DNA of 64,000 nucleotides from Histoplasma ohiense (lineage: Eukaryota > Ascomycota > Eurotiomycetes > Onygenales > Ajellomycetaceae). Shown here piece by piece: positions 10,886 to 21,740 of the stretch (the stretch's first letter is position 1; every line of letters begins with the position of its first letter). The position numbers and the translations under genes were made by a program. Location: positions 6,076,001 through 6,140,000 of the forward strand of contig JAEVHH010000003.1 in NCBI GenBank assembly GCA_017607445.1. The letters are read 5' to 3'. The notes beneath the pieces were generated by a model. The model ran no database searches. It had not been told where the DNA came from and saw only the letters and a program-made list of their open reading frames with translations.

Positions 10886-13208
10886 CTTAGCACCACAACA
10901 CTGTGAATAGTGTCTGCAAGAGAATTGAGTGTCTACAAGTATTTCTTTTCTTTTATTACTATTACATGTCTTTAGATATTGAAATGAACTATGAACAATT
11001 CTACAAACATCCACTGCATCTGAATGCAGTGGATGATAACTTAGATCTATAAAGCATTCTTCAGCAGCAGATATTACAAATGACTGAATTACAACAATAA
11101 CTGACTGAGATGAGCACTTCTGCATTCACTGTTCCTTCTATACCCACATCTCATGAAAAGCCCTCAAGAGAGAAGCTTTCAATCCTCAACAAATATGAGA
11201 AAGACCTAGCACTCTACCTCATGTGAAAGTCAAAAGCAAACACCAAATTGGACATTGATGAACAAGCAATAGACTCACTATTCAATCAAGCATGGTATAT
11301 TTATAGCAGATTGAATGATGACACATTAGCAAAATTTCAATTCTGAATGAGTCATTGTCAGAATCATCAATGTATGTCAGAGCTAGTCTTCTGACAACTC
11401 AACTCTCTCTTTCTCAATTCTACACTTCAAGTCAAGATATTAGACTGACTTAATCAAACTCATTAGATGAATATTGTGTTGGCAATTTATCTTTCTGAAT
11501 TCAATCACAAGCTTCTAGAAGCAGATGAGCAAGACTGAAACAACACTATCAAAATCAATATATTGTTCAAGAACTTGAACTTTCAGTTGTATAATTGAAG
11601 TGTAGAGTGTCTGAAGTTCTCAATATACAGTGAATTCTGTGTTGATCTTTGTCTGTTGAACAATGATCTGTCTCAGTTCTGTATGTTTCAAAATTGCAGA
11701 GAATTCTGCTGAACAAATATGTATGCTCTGAACTGCTCTGCAGCATCTCCCACCTTCAAATCAGAATCAATGAACTAAGTCTCACATGTAAACACAAGTT
11801 GTCTGAGAATTCTCAATATTTCAGAGAAGAATGCTACTGATCAAATTGTCAGAGAAGTCTGCATATGCTGTGATAAGTCAGAGCACTTTGCAAACCAATG
11901 TTCAAATGTGATCACTCTGAGTAAACCCCTCACACACATAAACACTGTGTTGTCTGTGGATAGACAAGAACAGGGAAAAGATGAGCTCTCACTCTAAAAT
12001 ACAGACAAAAGCTCAAGAAGCAGAAAGCTAGCTGAAGATTCAAACAGAAGATGCAAATGAATGAAATCATAGTCTCTGTCATTGTAAATAGCTTAGTCAA
12101 TGTACAAGCAATGATAGACAGTGGTTTTCTTCACTACACTCTTATAGACACTCAGCTGATTGAAAAGCATAAGCTTCAGTGTATTCTCTTTCTCAAACTG
12201 TGTAAGCTCAGTGAATTTGATGACCTCAGAGGATCCACCTTCTACAATATGATAAGATTTAATATTAATGTAGAAGGACACAAGAAAAAGAACATATACA
12301 CATACAAAATACAAGATCTTGAGTACAATCTAATACTCAGTCTATCATAGCTCACAGAATTTGAAACCTTGTTGAATGCATGCAACCACTGTCTTATTTT
12401 CTCAGAAGATGACTGTGTTTACAAGAAGAATGTTGATAGAACTGCTGATCTCACTCAGATATCAGTGAAAGTGTACAAACTACTAACTCATCAAGCACAT
12501 GAGAAGAAGAACATTCAAGTGTTTGCTGTTAGTATGATGAATATCAAAAAAGTGTTAGAAAAGCTAGAACTCAAAGATCTCAAGAAACTGTGCAAGAAAC
12601 TACTTGAATCATACAAAGACTTCACAGATGTGTTTGATGAGAAAGAAGCTGAAAAGCTTTCTTCTCACTGAGAACTCAGTATAGATTATATGATTGAGCT
12701 CATCAAGAAGAATAGTAAGAACCTGCAATTACTCTGAAGTTCTCTCTATAGTATATCATACAATGAGCTTCTCATTCTACAAAAAACACTCAATGAACTA
12801 CTGAATAAAGACTTTATTTGTGTTAGCAACTCATCTGCTGCAGCATCTGTACTGTTCACAAAGAAATCAGAAGAAGACTTATGATTCTATGTTGACTACT
12901 GAGAACTCAACAAGATTACACAGAAGAATCAATACTCTCTCTCATTCATCAATGAAACACTTGAACAAATAGAAAAAACAAAATGATTTATGAAGCTTGA
13001 CATCTCTGCAGCCTTCTATAAGATAAGAATTAATGAAGATGATGAATGGCTAACTGCTTTTCATACACATTACAGATTATATGAATGAACAGTGATCTCT
13101 TTTGAATTAGCAAACATCTTAAGCATGTTTCAGAAATACATTAACTGAGCTCTATGAGATCTGCTTGATGAGATCACTTCAGTGTACATGAACAATATTC
13201 TGATCTTC
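10886..13208 (+). mobile_element. Family I copy 2, 5' half (gag, protease, start of RT)
   Basis: It aligns with family I copy 1 from 11127 onward and adds upstream gag sequence. A gag zinc knuckle C-x2-C-x4-H-x4-C is preserved at about 11868-11910. In copy 1 (about 2400-2445) two of the Cys are lost. The protease is at 12051-12350 and RT begins at about 12720. The RT box here reads YMNN, so both Asp are lost. The half ends at 13208 with TCTTC, the target duplication of family II copy C. The element resumes at 21741. The left joint at 10885/10886 is the outer edge of family II copy A's LTR. Confidence 0.88.
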
Positions 13209-13784
13209 TGTAATAGACACAACGGAGATATCTATATTAGGAAATAGCTATGTGGCGATAGAAGAACACAGAACACACCAGAATTAATGAGGAGAGACAT
13301 AGCACACAGCACCATAGGCAGCTGTAGCACATGGTGGTCGCCTATATAATGCTCACTGATATCTGTAGATATTAGAAGATCAGTGATTAGCTTTGAATAA
13401 TAGAGATTGCTACCTTCTTAACATTCTATATGTGTACTTTTAGGCTGGCCGGTGGGACCATGAATTTCATGTTTGGTTTGGTTTGGTTTGGTCCCAGTCC
13501 ATTTCTTGGCGTGATTTCCAGTGGGACCAGAATCAGAATGAGAGTGTAAAGTGACTAGAATTATTAGAACATGAGTGAAATGAGACTAATAAATCTTGAT
13601 ATTTCATGTAAAGTGACTGACTATCAAAAATAAGAACATGACCTGGGACTGACTATGATTTTGACTGAGGTTTGGTCCCGTTCTGATGATTATATAATAC
13701 ATATCTTAGATATCAATCTGATGATATGATTGGTGGAGATATCGCCCCTATCTAGTGCTGCCAACCTATCTATTGCTGCAAGCT

Positions 13785-14500
13785 ATCCCTCGCTGCTAAG
13801 CTATCCCTCGCTGCTAAGCTATCCCTCGCTGCTAAGCTATCCCTCGCTGCTAAGCTATCCCTCGCTGCTAAGCTATCCCTCGCTGCTAAGCTATCACTGC
13901 CAATCTATCGCTGCTAATCTATCGCTGCCAACCCATCTACCGCGGCGAATCTATCTATCGCTGCCAATTCATCCACCACTGCCAATCTATCTATCGCTGC
14001 CAATCTATTGCTGCTAATCTATCGCTGCTAATCTATCGCTGCTGCCAATCTATCTATCGCTGCTAATCTATCGCCGCTGCCAATCTATCCCTCGCTGCTA
14101 AGCTATCCTTCGCTGCTAAGCTATCCCTCACTGCTAAGCTATCTCTCACTGCTAAGCTATCCCTCACTGCTAAGCTATCCCTCGCTGCTAAGCTATCCCT
14201 CACTACTAAGCTATCTATCACTGCTAATCTATCGCTGCCAACCTATCTATCACTGCCAATCTATCTATCGCTGCTAATCTATCGCTGCTAATCTATCACT
14301 GCTAATCTATCGCTGCCAACCTATCTATCGCTGCCAATTTATCCACCACTGCCAATCTATCTATTGCTGCTAATCTATTGCTGCTGCCAATCTATCTATC
14401 GCTGCTAATCTATCGCTGCTAATCTATCGCTGCTAATCTATCGCTGCTAATCTATCGCTGCCAACCTATCTACCGCGGCGAATCTATCTATCACTATCAT
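13785..14500. repeat. Minisatellite core of the hAT-like element
   Basis: Tandem arrays of an 18-bp unit of the type CTATCCCTCGCTGCTAAG (about 13785-13895 and 14090-14215) are interleaved with 14-bp units of the type AATCTATCGCTGCT or AATCTATCGCTGCC. The open frame across it is only a repeat artefact rich in Ser, Leu, Pro and Tyr. Confidence 0.88.
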
Positions 14501-14606
14501 TACTAGTTCAAAATAGAACTAGAGCATAAATACACTAAACTTCTTTTGATAGGTAATGATTTTTGGTAACGCTCATAGCATTATATCATCTATATAGGGT
14601 AAATCA

Positions 14607-14653
14607 TGGTCCCATTTGGTCCCATTTTGTTAAAATGGGACCAAATGGGACCA
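14607..14653. repeat. Perfect 22-bp inverted repeat with 3-nt loop in the hAT-like element
   Basis: Positions 14607-14628 are the exact reverse complement of 14632-14653. Each arm contains two GGTCCCATTT-type motifs that recur near both ends of the element, as expected for subterminal transposase-binding repeats. Confidence 0.85.
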
Positions 14654-14973
14654 GAATCAGTAATTTATAAGAAGAACATGACCTGGGACTAGATTTATAA
14701 TATAAACAGTGTAAAGTGACTAATTTAATAAACACTATATGGGACCAGGACTAAGAAATTTGATAATGGGACTGGAGAAATATTTAGTCCCAGTCCCATG
14801 CATGGTCACACGGCCAGTCTATGTACTTTACACTACTCTCATAATTATACCTACAACCATCTCTTACAATTCTAATTGCTCATAACTTTATTTGAGTGGT
14901 CTGTTGTTATGCACATCTACAATAAAGCATGCAATGTTAGTTAAAACACACAACATTAGTTAAAACATGCAAG

Positions 14974-17900
14974 ATGGTCTCAACACATGCAAGATCCCTT
15001 GAAAACCAATCTGAATCCTCTACTGCCTTCAATGATCACAATGTGCATTTGCAACAGTTGAATGATCAAATCTGTGAATGAGAGCAGCAATTAGCTATTC
15101 TGCATGTGCAACAGTGACTCAACAAGTTGGAAGCACAGATTTGTGAAAATACTCTCATTGAGTCTCAATTAACTCAGAATATCATCACAGAACTGCTGCA
15201 AAATTGATCTGTGAACAATACAGATGATGATAATGAAACACCACTGAGGTTGAAGATTAAGAACTATTATCAAGGAAAAAATATGTTAGAATTCAAGAAC
15301 TATAAAGATTGCATGTTGACTCTCTTTACATGCCACTGCTGATATTATTGAAAGGAAGAACACAAGATAAATGATGCTAAACTCTATCTTGATACTCATG
15401 TTAAGCAGAAATGGTTGAATTTTGTATCATTGTATGAGAGATGTGGAGGAGCAACACTGTTGACTTTTGATGATATGTTATCACACCTAGAAATGCAAAT
15501 TAACGATCCACAGAATCAGTGCCGATTGATGAGTCAAAAGTTTCAAGATGCAAAGCAACAAGAATGGCAATTGATATGTGATTTCTCTAAATATCTTGAA
15601 GACTGGGAATACTACTTACCCCCATATAGCAAAGAACAAAAAATGGATAACTTGTGTAGTAAGATGTTGAAGATATTATGCACAGAACTCAACTGTTGAA
15701 ATCAAGAGCCTCAGAACTATGAAGAGTTGCTTTGAACTCTACAGACTCTTGAGGAAAATATGCCAGAGCAATGATGTGCTATTTGTAAAGAAAGATTTGT
15801 GATATTTGTAGAAAATCAGCATTGTTCTGATAAATCTAGCAACTGTTGAAACAAGAGGAAATGAGAGAAACAAACAGATTCAACTGAACAAATCAAGAAA
15901 GATAAATATAACTGAATGAAGGAGTGTTCTCACTGTCATAAGAAGAGTCATGTTGCAAATGATTGTTGAATGTTATACTCTGAAAAGTGTAATCAAGTTT
16001 GACAAGCAAAAAATCAGCAATCTCAATTGTAGAAGCAGCTGCTGCATTGAGAATATAAACAACTAGACTGTGAGATAAACAATTATTGATGATGAATATG
16101 TGAATGCTGACAGAAGCAGAATGGTCGATGGTGTGGATGCTAGTGAATTCTGATGCAGATGTGAACTTTGTGTCTCATGCCTGAGCATCAAAATATTTCT
16201 TGAAGACAGAAGATAAATCAAAAGTAGTGGAAGCAGTTGATAATCATAAGATTAAATCATATGAACAATGAAGAGCTGCAATGAAGATTATCAATGATGA
16301 ACATGTTCTCCAAGAAGAATTCCACCATTTCAAAGAGGCTGATATTAGTGGATATGATGTAATTTTGGGCATGCTGTGGTTGAAAGCTGTGAACTCTGAT
16401 ATCGACTGGGTGTGAAGATGCTGAATCTATAGAAAAGTGTTGAATATTAACCATGTGCATCTGAATACTGCTAAAGAATTCACAACACTAATTAATGATG
16501 GCAATATTATATTCACTGCCTTACTGTTATGAGCTGCGAGTGCAGCAACTGAGTCAAATATTTCAGATGATTATAAAGATTATTTTGATGTATTCTGAGA
16601 AGACATATCTGATGCTGAACATGCACCTCACAATCATGTCATAGATCTCAAACCTGGCAAGGAACCCTCATATTAACTGATATATAACTTATCACCTCAA
16701 GAACTCTCCATCCTCTGAGAATATATTGAAAAAGTGTTAGAGAAGAATTGGATATGTCTGTCCAAGAGCTCAGCAGACACATCAGTATTATTCACACTCA
16801 AGAAAGATGGAACCCTGTGTCTTTGTGTGGATTATTGAGGATTGAATGAAATAACAGTCAAGAATCGATATCCACTGCCCTTGATAAGTGAAATACTTGA
16901 TAGATTAGCAGATGCCAAAATATATACACAGCTGAATCTTAGAGACACATATCATAGAATTCACATATGAGTGAGAGATGAATGAAAAACAGCATTTTGA
17001 ACATGATATGGATACTTTGAATATCTAGTCTTATCTTTTGGGCTAATCAATGCTCCTGCAACCTTTCAATCTTATATCAACAAAGCTCTCAGTGACCTTT
17101 TAGATGTATATTGTGTGGCTTATCTTGATGATATTGTAATCTATTCAAACATGCTTGATGAACATGTCGTCCATGTTAAGAACGTGCTGGAATGGTTAAG
17201 GCGATGGAGACTATATGTCAAACTTAGTAAGTGTACATTCCATGCAACAGAAATTGGATTTTTGGGTTTTGTGATTACCACACAGAGCATTACTGTTGAG
17301 AAACACTGTGTCAACACAATTCTAGATTGATCAGAACTGTGAACTATAAATGAATTGCAAATATTTCTAGAATTTGTCAATTTTTATTGTTGATTCATAT
17401 ACAAGTTCTCAATAATAACAGCACCTCTGACTGAATTGTTAAAAGGTTATGAAACAAAAAGAGGGAAGAATAACACATCTGTTCAGTTAGATGAAAACTG
17501 CAAGCACACAATTTTGCAGTTAAAAGAATGCTTTACAAAAGCACTGTTGTTGATTCACTTTGATTCACAGTGAAAACTCTGTATAGAAATGGATGGATCT
17601 GATGTTGCAATCACTGCAGTAATATCACAATTAATGAATGATGATCACTGACACCCAATCACATTTTGGTCTAGAAAGCTCATAGAAACAGAAAGATGTT
17701 ATCAAACATATGATCTAGAAATGTTGTCAATTGTAGAAGCTTTCAGGCAATGATGCCACTACTTACATAGTAGCAGGCATCCAATAACTGTTTTATCTGA
17801 TCATGTCAACCTTCAGCACTTCATGACAACAAAGCAGCTAAATGAATATCAGATTCACTGGATGAAAATACTCTCAGCATTCAATTTTGAAATAGAGCAC

Positions 17901-19700
17901 TGTTCTGAGAAAAATAATCCTGCAGATGTATCAAGTCATCACTCAGATTTTGTAAAATATGCAGCTCTCTTGATGAGACTCTCTACTCTGCAAGAGAAGC
18001 TGTGTAAGAGGATCTTTAAGTCACTAAAGACAAAAGAAAACACAAAGTTAGATCAATGTATCAAGATGATGTGAAAAAATCTGCAAGCTAATGAAAATTG
18101 TTGGGTGAAGAAGTTCATAGTCATTGATGACAACAACCTCTGCAGAATAAAGAACACATCTGCAGATGAGAACAAGATCACAGATGTTATGAGATTAAAT
18201 CTAGAGACTCTGATGCCACAGATTTTAGTCATCAAGATATTTGAGTCTGAGACAGTCTATTGTGAAGAGATAGCTGAATCTATCATTGAACTCTTACTGC
18301 AGATTCAGAATAGAGACATCAGCATGTCTGAACTTCACAGAAGATTAGAGATAGATGATACTAATATAGATAATCATTCAATCTGAGCAGTAGATAAAGA
18401 TGATCTGCTCAGAAAAGATGATAAAGTCTATATACTGCAAGACAAGACTGTAAGGCATGAAATAATGAAAATGAATCATGATGATCCCCAAGGTGGCCAT
18501 TTTGGATGTGACAAAATCATCAAAGTGATCAAATGCAAGTACTTGTGGCATGATATGAGTGATGAGATTGCAGAATATGTGAGAACTTGTGATGTTTGTC
18601 AATGTGTCAAGATATCACAGCACAAGCTGTATGGATTGCTACAACCACATCCAGTGTCAGATAAGAAATGGCATACAATTAGCATGGACTTTATTGAAGG
18701 CCTGTCAGATAATAAAAAGAGAAGTCAAATCTATAATGCTATTGTTGTATTTGTTGATTTATTCATCAAATGAGCCATAATTGTGCCCACATCTTCAGAG
18801 CTAGATGCAGAAGAACTTGCAGATATTATTGTATGAAGAATTGTGAAGAACTTTGATCTATCTGTGAACATTATTAGTAACTGAGATTCATTAATAAATA
18901 GCAAGTTTTGATTGACATTGTGTTATCTGCTTCATGTTCAATGAAAATTATCAACAGCATTCCACCCGCAAACCGACGACCAGACAGAACAATTGAATCA
19001 GATGATTGAATATTATCTTTGCACATATTGCAGCTACCAGCAAGATAATTGGATAGAATGGATTCCTCTGACACAATGAGCATATAACAATGCCTTCCAT
19101 GCATTGATAAAAATGACATCATCTGAAGCAATGATCAGCCGACCAACTGAACTTCATATAGACATGAAACCTCCAAGCACAGATGTGTCAAAATCAGTGA
19201 TGGAACAAGTGGAACAGATGAAGCAAGCAGAGAACAAGATCTGAGAATGTCTGAAAGCTGTCAAAGCAGCTGAGAAAAAGTATTACAATCAGTGTCATAT
19301 ATCAAAAAGCTTTAAGATAGAAGACTGAGTAATGCTGCATGCAAAAAATATATCTATCTTGCAACTCTCATTCAAACTAGATCATTGATTTTTGAGTCTC
19401 TTTCAAATAATTGATATCTGTGGTATGCAGATGTACAAACTAAAACTCACACTGCAATATAAAAAAATTCATTCTGTATTTCATGTTTCTCTTCTCAAAT
19501 CATATCACACGCGCGACAGACAAATCCTGCAAGCAGAATTGATAATTATAGATGTGCAAGAGAAATGAGAAGTTGAAGCTATATTAGACAAGTGTCAATA
19601 TCACAGTCAAACACAATATCTTGTCAAATGAAAAGATTGTACAGATGCAGACAATTCTTGAGAATTCAAGGAAAACTTGATGAACAGTCAGAAGTACTTG
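14974..19700 (+). pseudogene. Family II copy C gag-pol remnant with chromodomain
   Basis: Gag starts at the ATG at 14974 with a Gln-rich coiled-coil-like segment. A zinc knuckle C-x2-C-x4-H-x4-C is intact at 15925-15966. The protease region is about 16100-16480. RT spans about 16680-17340 with an intact YLDD at 17121-17132. RNase H is about 17500-17900. Integrase runs about 18465-19300; an H-x-C-x2-C-like zinc-binding part is near 18590. A chromodomain-like tail lies at about 19555-19690. Several in-frame TGA and TAA codons break it, many at sites where Arg CGA or Gln CAA is expected, so it cannot make a full polyprotein. Runs of up to about 100 codons stay open (for example 18465-18773), more than in copies A and B. 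The chromodomain probably guided insertion into H3K9-methylated chromatin (family knowledge). Confidence 0.88.
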
Positions 19701-19986
19701 AAACAGTTTAATAAAATCTATCAGAAGTCAGTTAGTAAATGAAAACAAAGAAGATGATGATGACTGCTGAATATACTTATTCTACTCAGAGATTAAAAAA
19801 CAGATCTGCCTCAGCTTGGTCAGTGTCATTTGAGAAATTGTCATCAAGACAAACCTGCTTATTATCCCAGATTTCCTCAACTGATGAAGCATGATGTTTC
19901 AATGATGACTTGGAAGCTGCAATCAGTGATGTAATCACTGAAATCTCATCAATCACTGTTTCAGCTGAAGTCTCAGAAGAACTGTC

Positions 19987-20927
19987 TTATTGAATCTTCT
20001 GAATCTTCACAGCAAAGAATCTAATCATCACAGTCACAGTGCTCTGCAAAACATTAATGTTTGAAGTATTCACATCAGCAACAATTAGATTCTCAGCAGT
20101 GTTGATAACTGTCTGAGTCAATTCAACAGCATCCACTGACACCTAATAGAAAGTTAATATTATATACTGTAAAAACATTTGTTTTGAATAATAACTTATC
20201 AGAATACAGATGTGCTTTGTCACTGAGCAGTGCTTGCATTTTTTGTGTTGATTCTCAGCAGACTCACAATGATGGTGGAGGGATGTTGTCAAATGTCAAA
20301 TACAATGACAGCAATATACTGCTGTATTTCTTTCTAACACTTCAATGGAACCATCCACTTCCTCATCTTTGCCTACATTATCAGTCAACTCAAATAACAT
20401 ATCAAGATCTTGGCTCAGTGAGAATGATACTGATGTAATAGCAGAATATGAAAACATGCTTTCTGAAATGCTGCTATGATCAAATGCCATACTCTGCTGT
20501 GATAACAGATCATCAGAGTTCATATAGAATTCTAGAACCCCATCTGTGTTCTTGTAGACCTGCATGTCAAGTACAAACCTTGCAACAGCAGTTTGATATA
20601 TAACAAATCTCTCATCTAGAACTTTGTCAGAGAGCAGCATCTTGTGAAATTCATTGATCAAAGATTGATCAGTTTTGTGAAAGTGCTCAGGCATCTAAAA
20701 CCTGTTAGTACTCATAACAACCTCAGTTTAAGAAAACTTACAGCAGCACAACTTCTATTTGATATATGACAGATGTGACAGCATGTCCATCCATTGTTCA
20801 CAAAGCAAGGATATACTGAGGGATTCTGCAACCTCTCCAGACAACCCAAGCAAATGCTCTCAATGGCAGACAGCATATCATCCTTCATAGACTCTGAATC
20901 AGCAACAGAAACAGCTGGTTCTGACAT
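19987..20927 (-). CDS. Spliced Cys-rich protein gene antisense inside family II copy C (captured host-like gene)
   Basis: Exon 1 (20927-20742, 62 codons, ATG) joins exon 2 (20694-20320) across a 47-nt intron. The intron has GTAAGT at its start, the branch site TACTAAC, and TTTTAG at its end. The phase is exact. A possible third exon (20142-19987, 51 codons to TAA) follows an intron 20319-20143. The predicted product is about 238 aa. Exon 1 has Cys pairs arranged C-x2-C ... C ... C-C-x2-C-x6-C, followed across the junction by PEHFHK. I recall similar Cys motifs in uncharacterized fungal proteins, but no function is known to me. It lies between chromodomain and 3' LTR, opposite to pol. Copies A and B are truncated before this part, so whether it belongs to the family or is a separate insertion is open. 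CpG is rare here too. The first intron is well supported; exon 3 is tentative. Confidence 0.55.
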
Positions 20928-21469
20928 TCTATCATAACTTTAATTAGTACCAAGGCCTTATTCAAAGAAGGAGGAAAAGCAAAAGCAATGAGAAAGAAAG
21001 ACAGATGTTGAAGATTGGAATCAATATTGCAATGATGATCAAAGAAATTGCAACAACACAAAACTCAACCCAAAATGGAAAACACAACCACACAACCAAA
21101 ACTTCAAATTTCACAATAAAAATCACATAGAAAGATACAGCATACTTTGTTTGATAAATTGATATATTCTTTTTTAATAAAAAATAATTAGTGGTGATGT
21201 TGATGATGATATTCAATGGAGTGTGATTTTTGATGTAGAAGTCAAAGGAAAGAAATCAGAAGTTGTGTCTAAATTGTGATTGGACTGCATTGACACTGGA
21301 GATGAAAAAACATTCTCCCAAAACAGCAATACTTCAGAATTAACCTCAACAATTAATTCAGCTCAATCCTGCGAATTTCATACAATATCAACCACACAGC
21401 ACATACTACAAACTTCACACATCACAGTAAGAAGCTCTGAGAACCAGACCTTTGAAGAAGAAAGATAAT

Positions 21470-21740
21470 TGTAATAGATGCAATGAAGATATCTATATTA
21501 GAAAATAGCTATATGATGATAGAAGAACACAGAACACATCAGAATTAATGAGGAGAGACATAGCACACAGCATCATAGACAGCTGTAGCGCGTGGTGGTC
21601 GCCTATATAATGCTCGCTGATATCCATAGATATTAGAAGATCAGTGATTAGCTTTGAATAATAGAGATTGCTACCTTCTTAACATTCTACATGCGTACTT
21701 CACACTACTCCCATAATTATACCTACAATCATCTCTTACA
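21470..21740 (+). repeat. Family II 3' LTR (copy C)
   Basis: A 271-bp LTR starting TGTAATAGATGC and ending CATCTCTTACA, followed by the TCTTC target duplication. The TATATAA motif is conserved. Confidence 0.9.

Larger units (their letters stand above)
13441..14821. mobile_element. hAT-like non-autonomous transposon (long MITE)
   Basis: The ends are inverted repeats starting TAGGCTGGCCG on the left and, as reverse complement, TAGACTGGCCG on the right. Similarity extends about 21 nt to a shared GACCATG. The 8-bp duplication TGTACTTT lies at 13433-13440 and 14822-14829. The empty site is seen in the other family II LTRs. Eight-bp TSDs and TAG-starting termini point to the hAT superfamily (family knowledge). 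There is no transposase: the interior is a minisatellite, GGGACC/GGTCCC-rich subterminal repeats and a perfect hairpin at 14607-14653. CpG is retained (CGCTG units), unlike the host LTR, so it probably arrived after the mutation wave. Confidence 0.88.
13209..14868 (+). repeat. Family II 5' LTR (copy C), interrupted by a hAT-like element
   Basis: It begins TGTAATAGACACAACGGAG and ends CATCTCTTACA. A TATATAA box lies at 13343-13349. Removing 13441-14829 restores the standard 271 bp. Confidence 0.88.
13209..21740 (+). mobile_element. Family II copy C, two-LTR Ty3/Gypsy element nested in family I copy 2
   Basis: The 5' LTR is 13209-13440 plus 14830-14868, split by a hAT-like element. The interior is 14869-21469 and the 3' LTR 21470-21740, preceded by a purine tract AAGAAGAAAGATAAT. 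The 5-bp duplication TCTTC lies at 13204-13208 and 21741-21745. Without the inserted element (1,381 bp plus its 8-bp duplication) it is about 7.14 kb. About 1.7 kb between the chromodomain and the 3' LTR is not pol and holds an antisense spliced frame. The visible differences between the two LTRs that I compared are all transitions, so they report mutation pressure rather than age. It is the least damaged copy here. Confidence 0.9.

Noticed and set aside
13730..14017. 95-codon plus-strand frame rich in SLLSYP repeats
   Set aside because: It is produced by the 18-bp minisatellite inside the hAT-like element and is not a gene.
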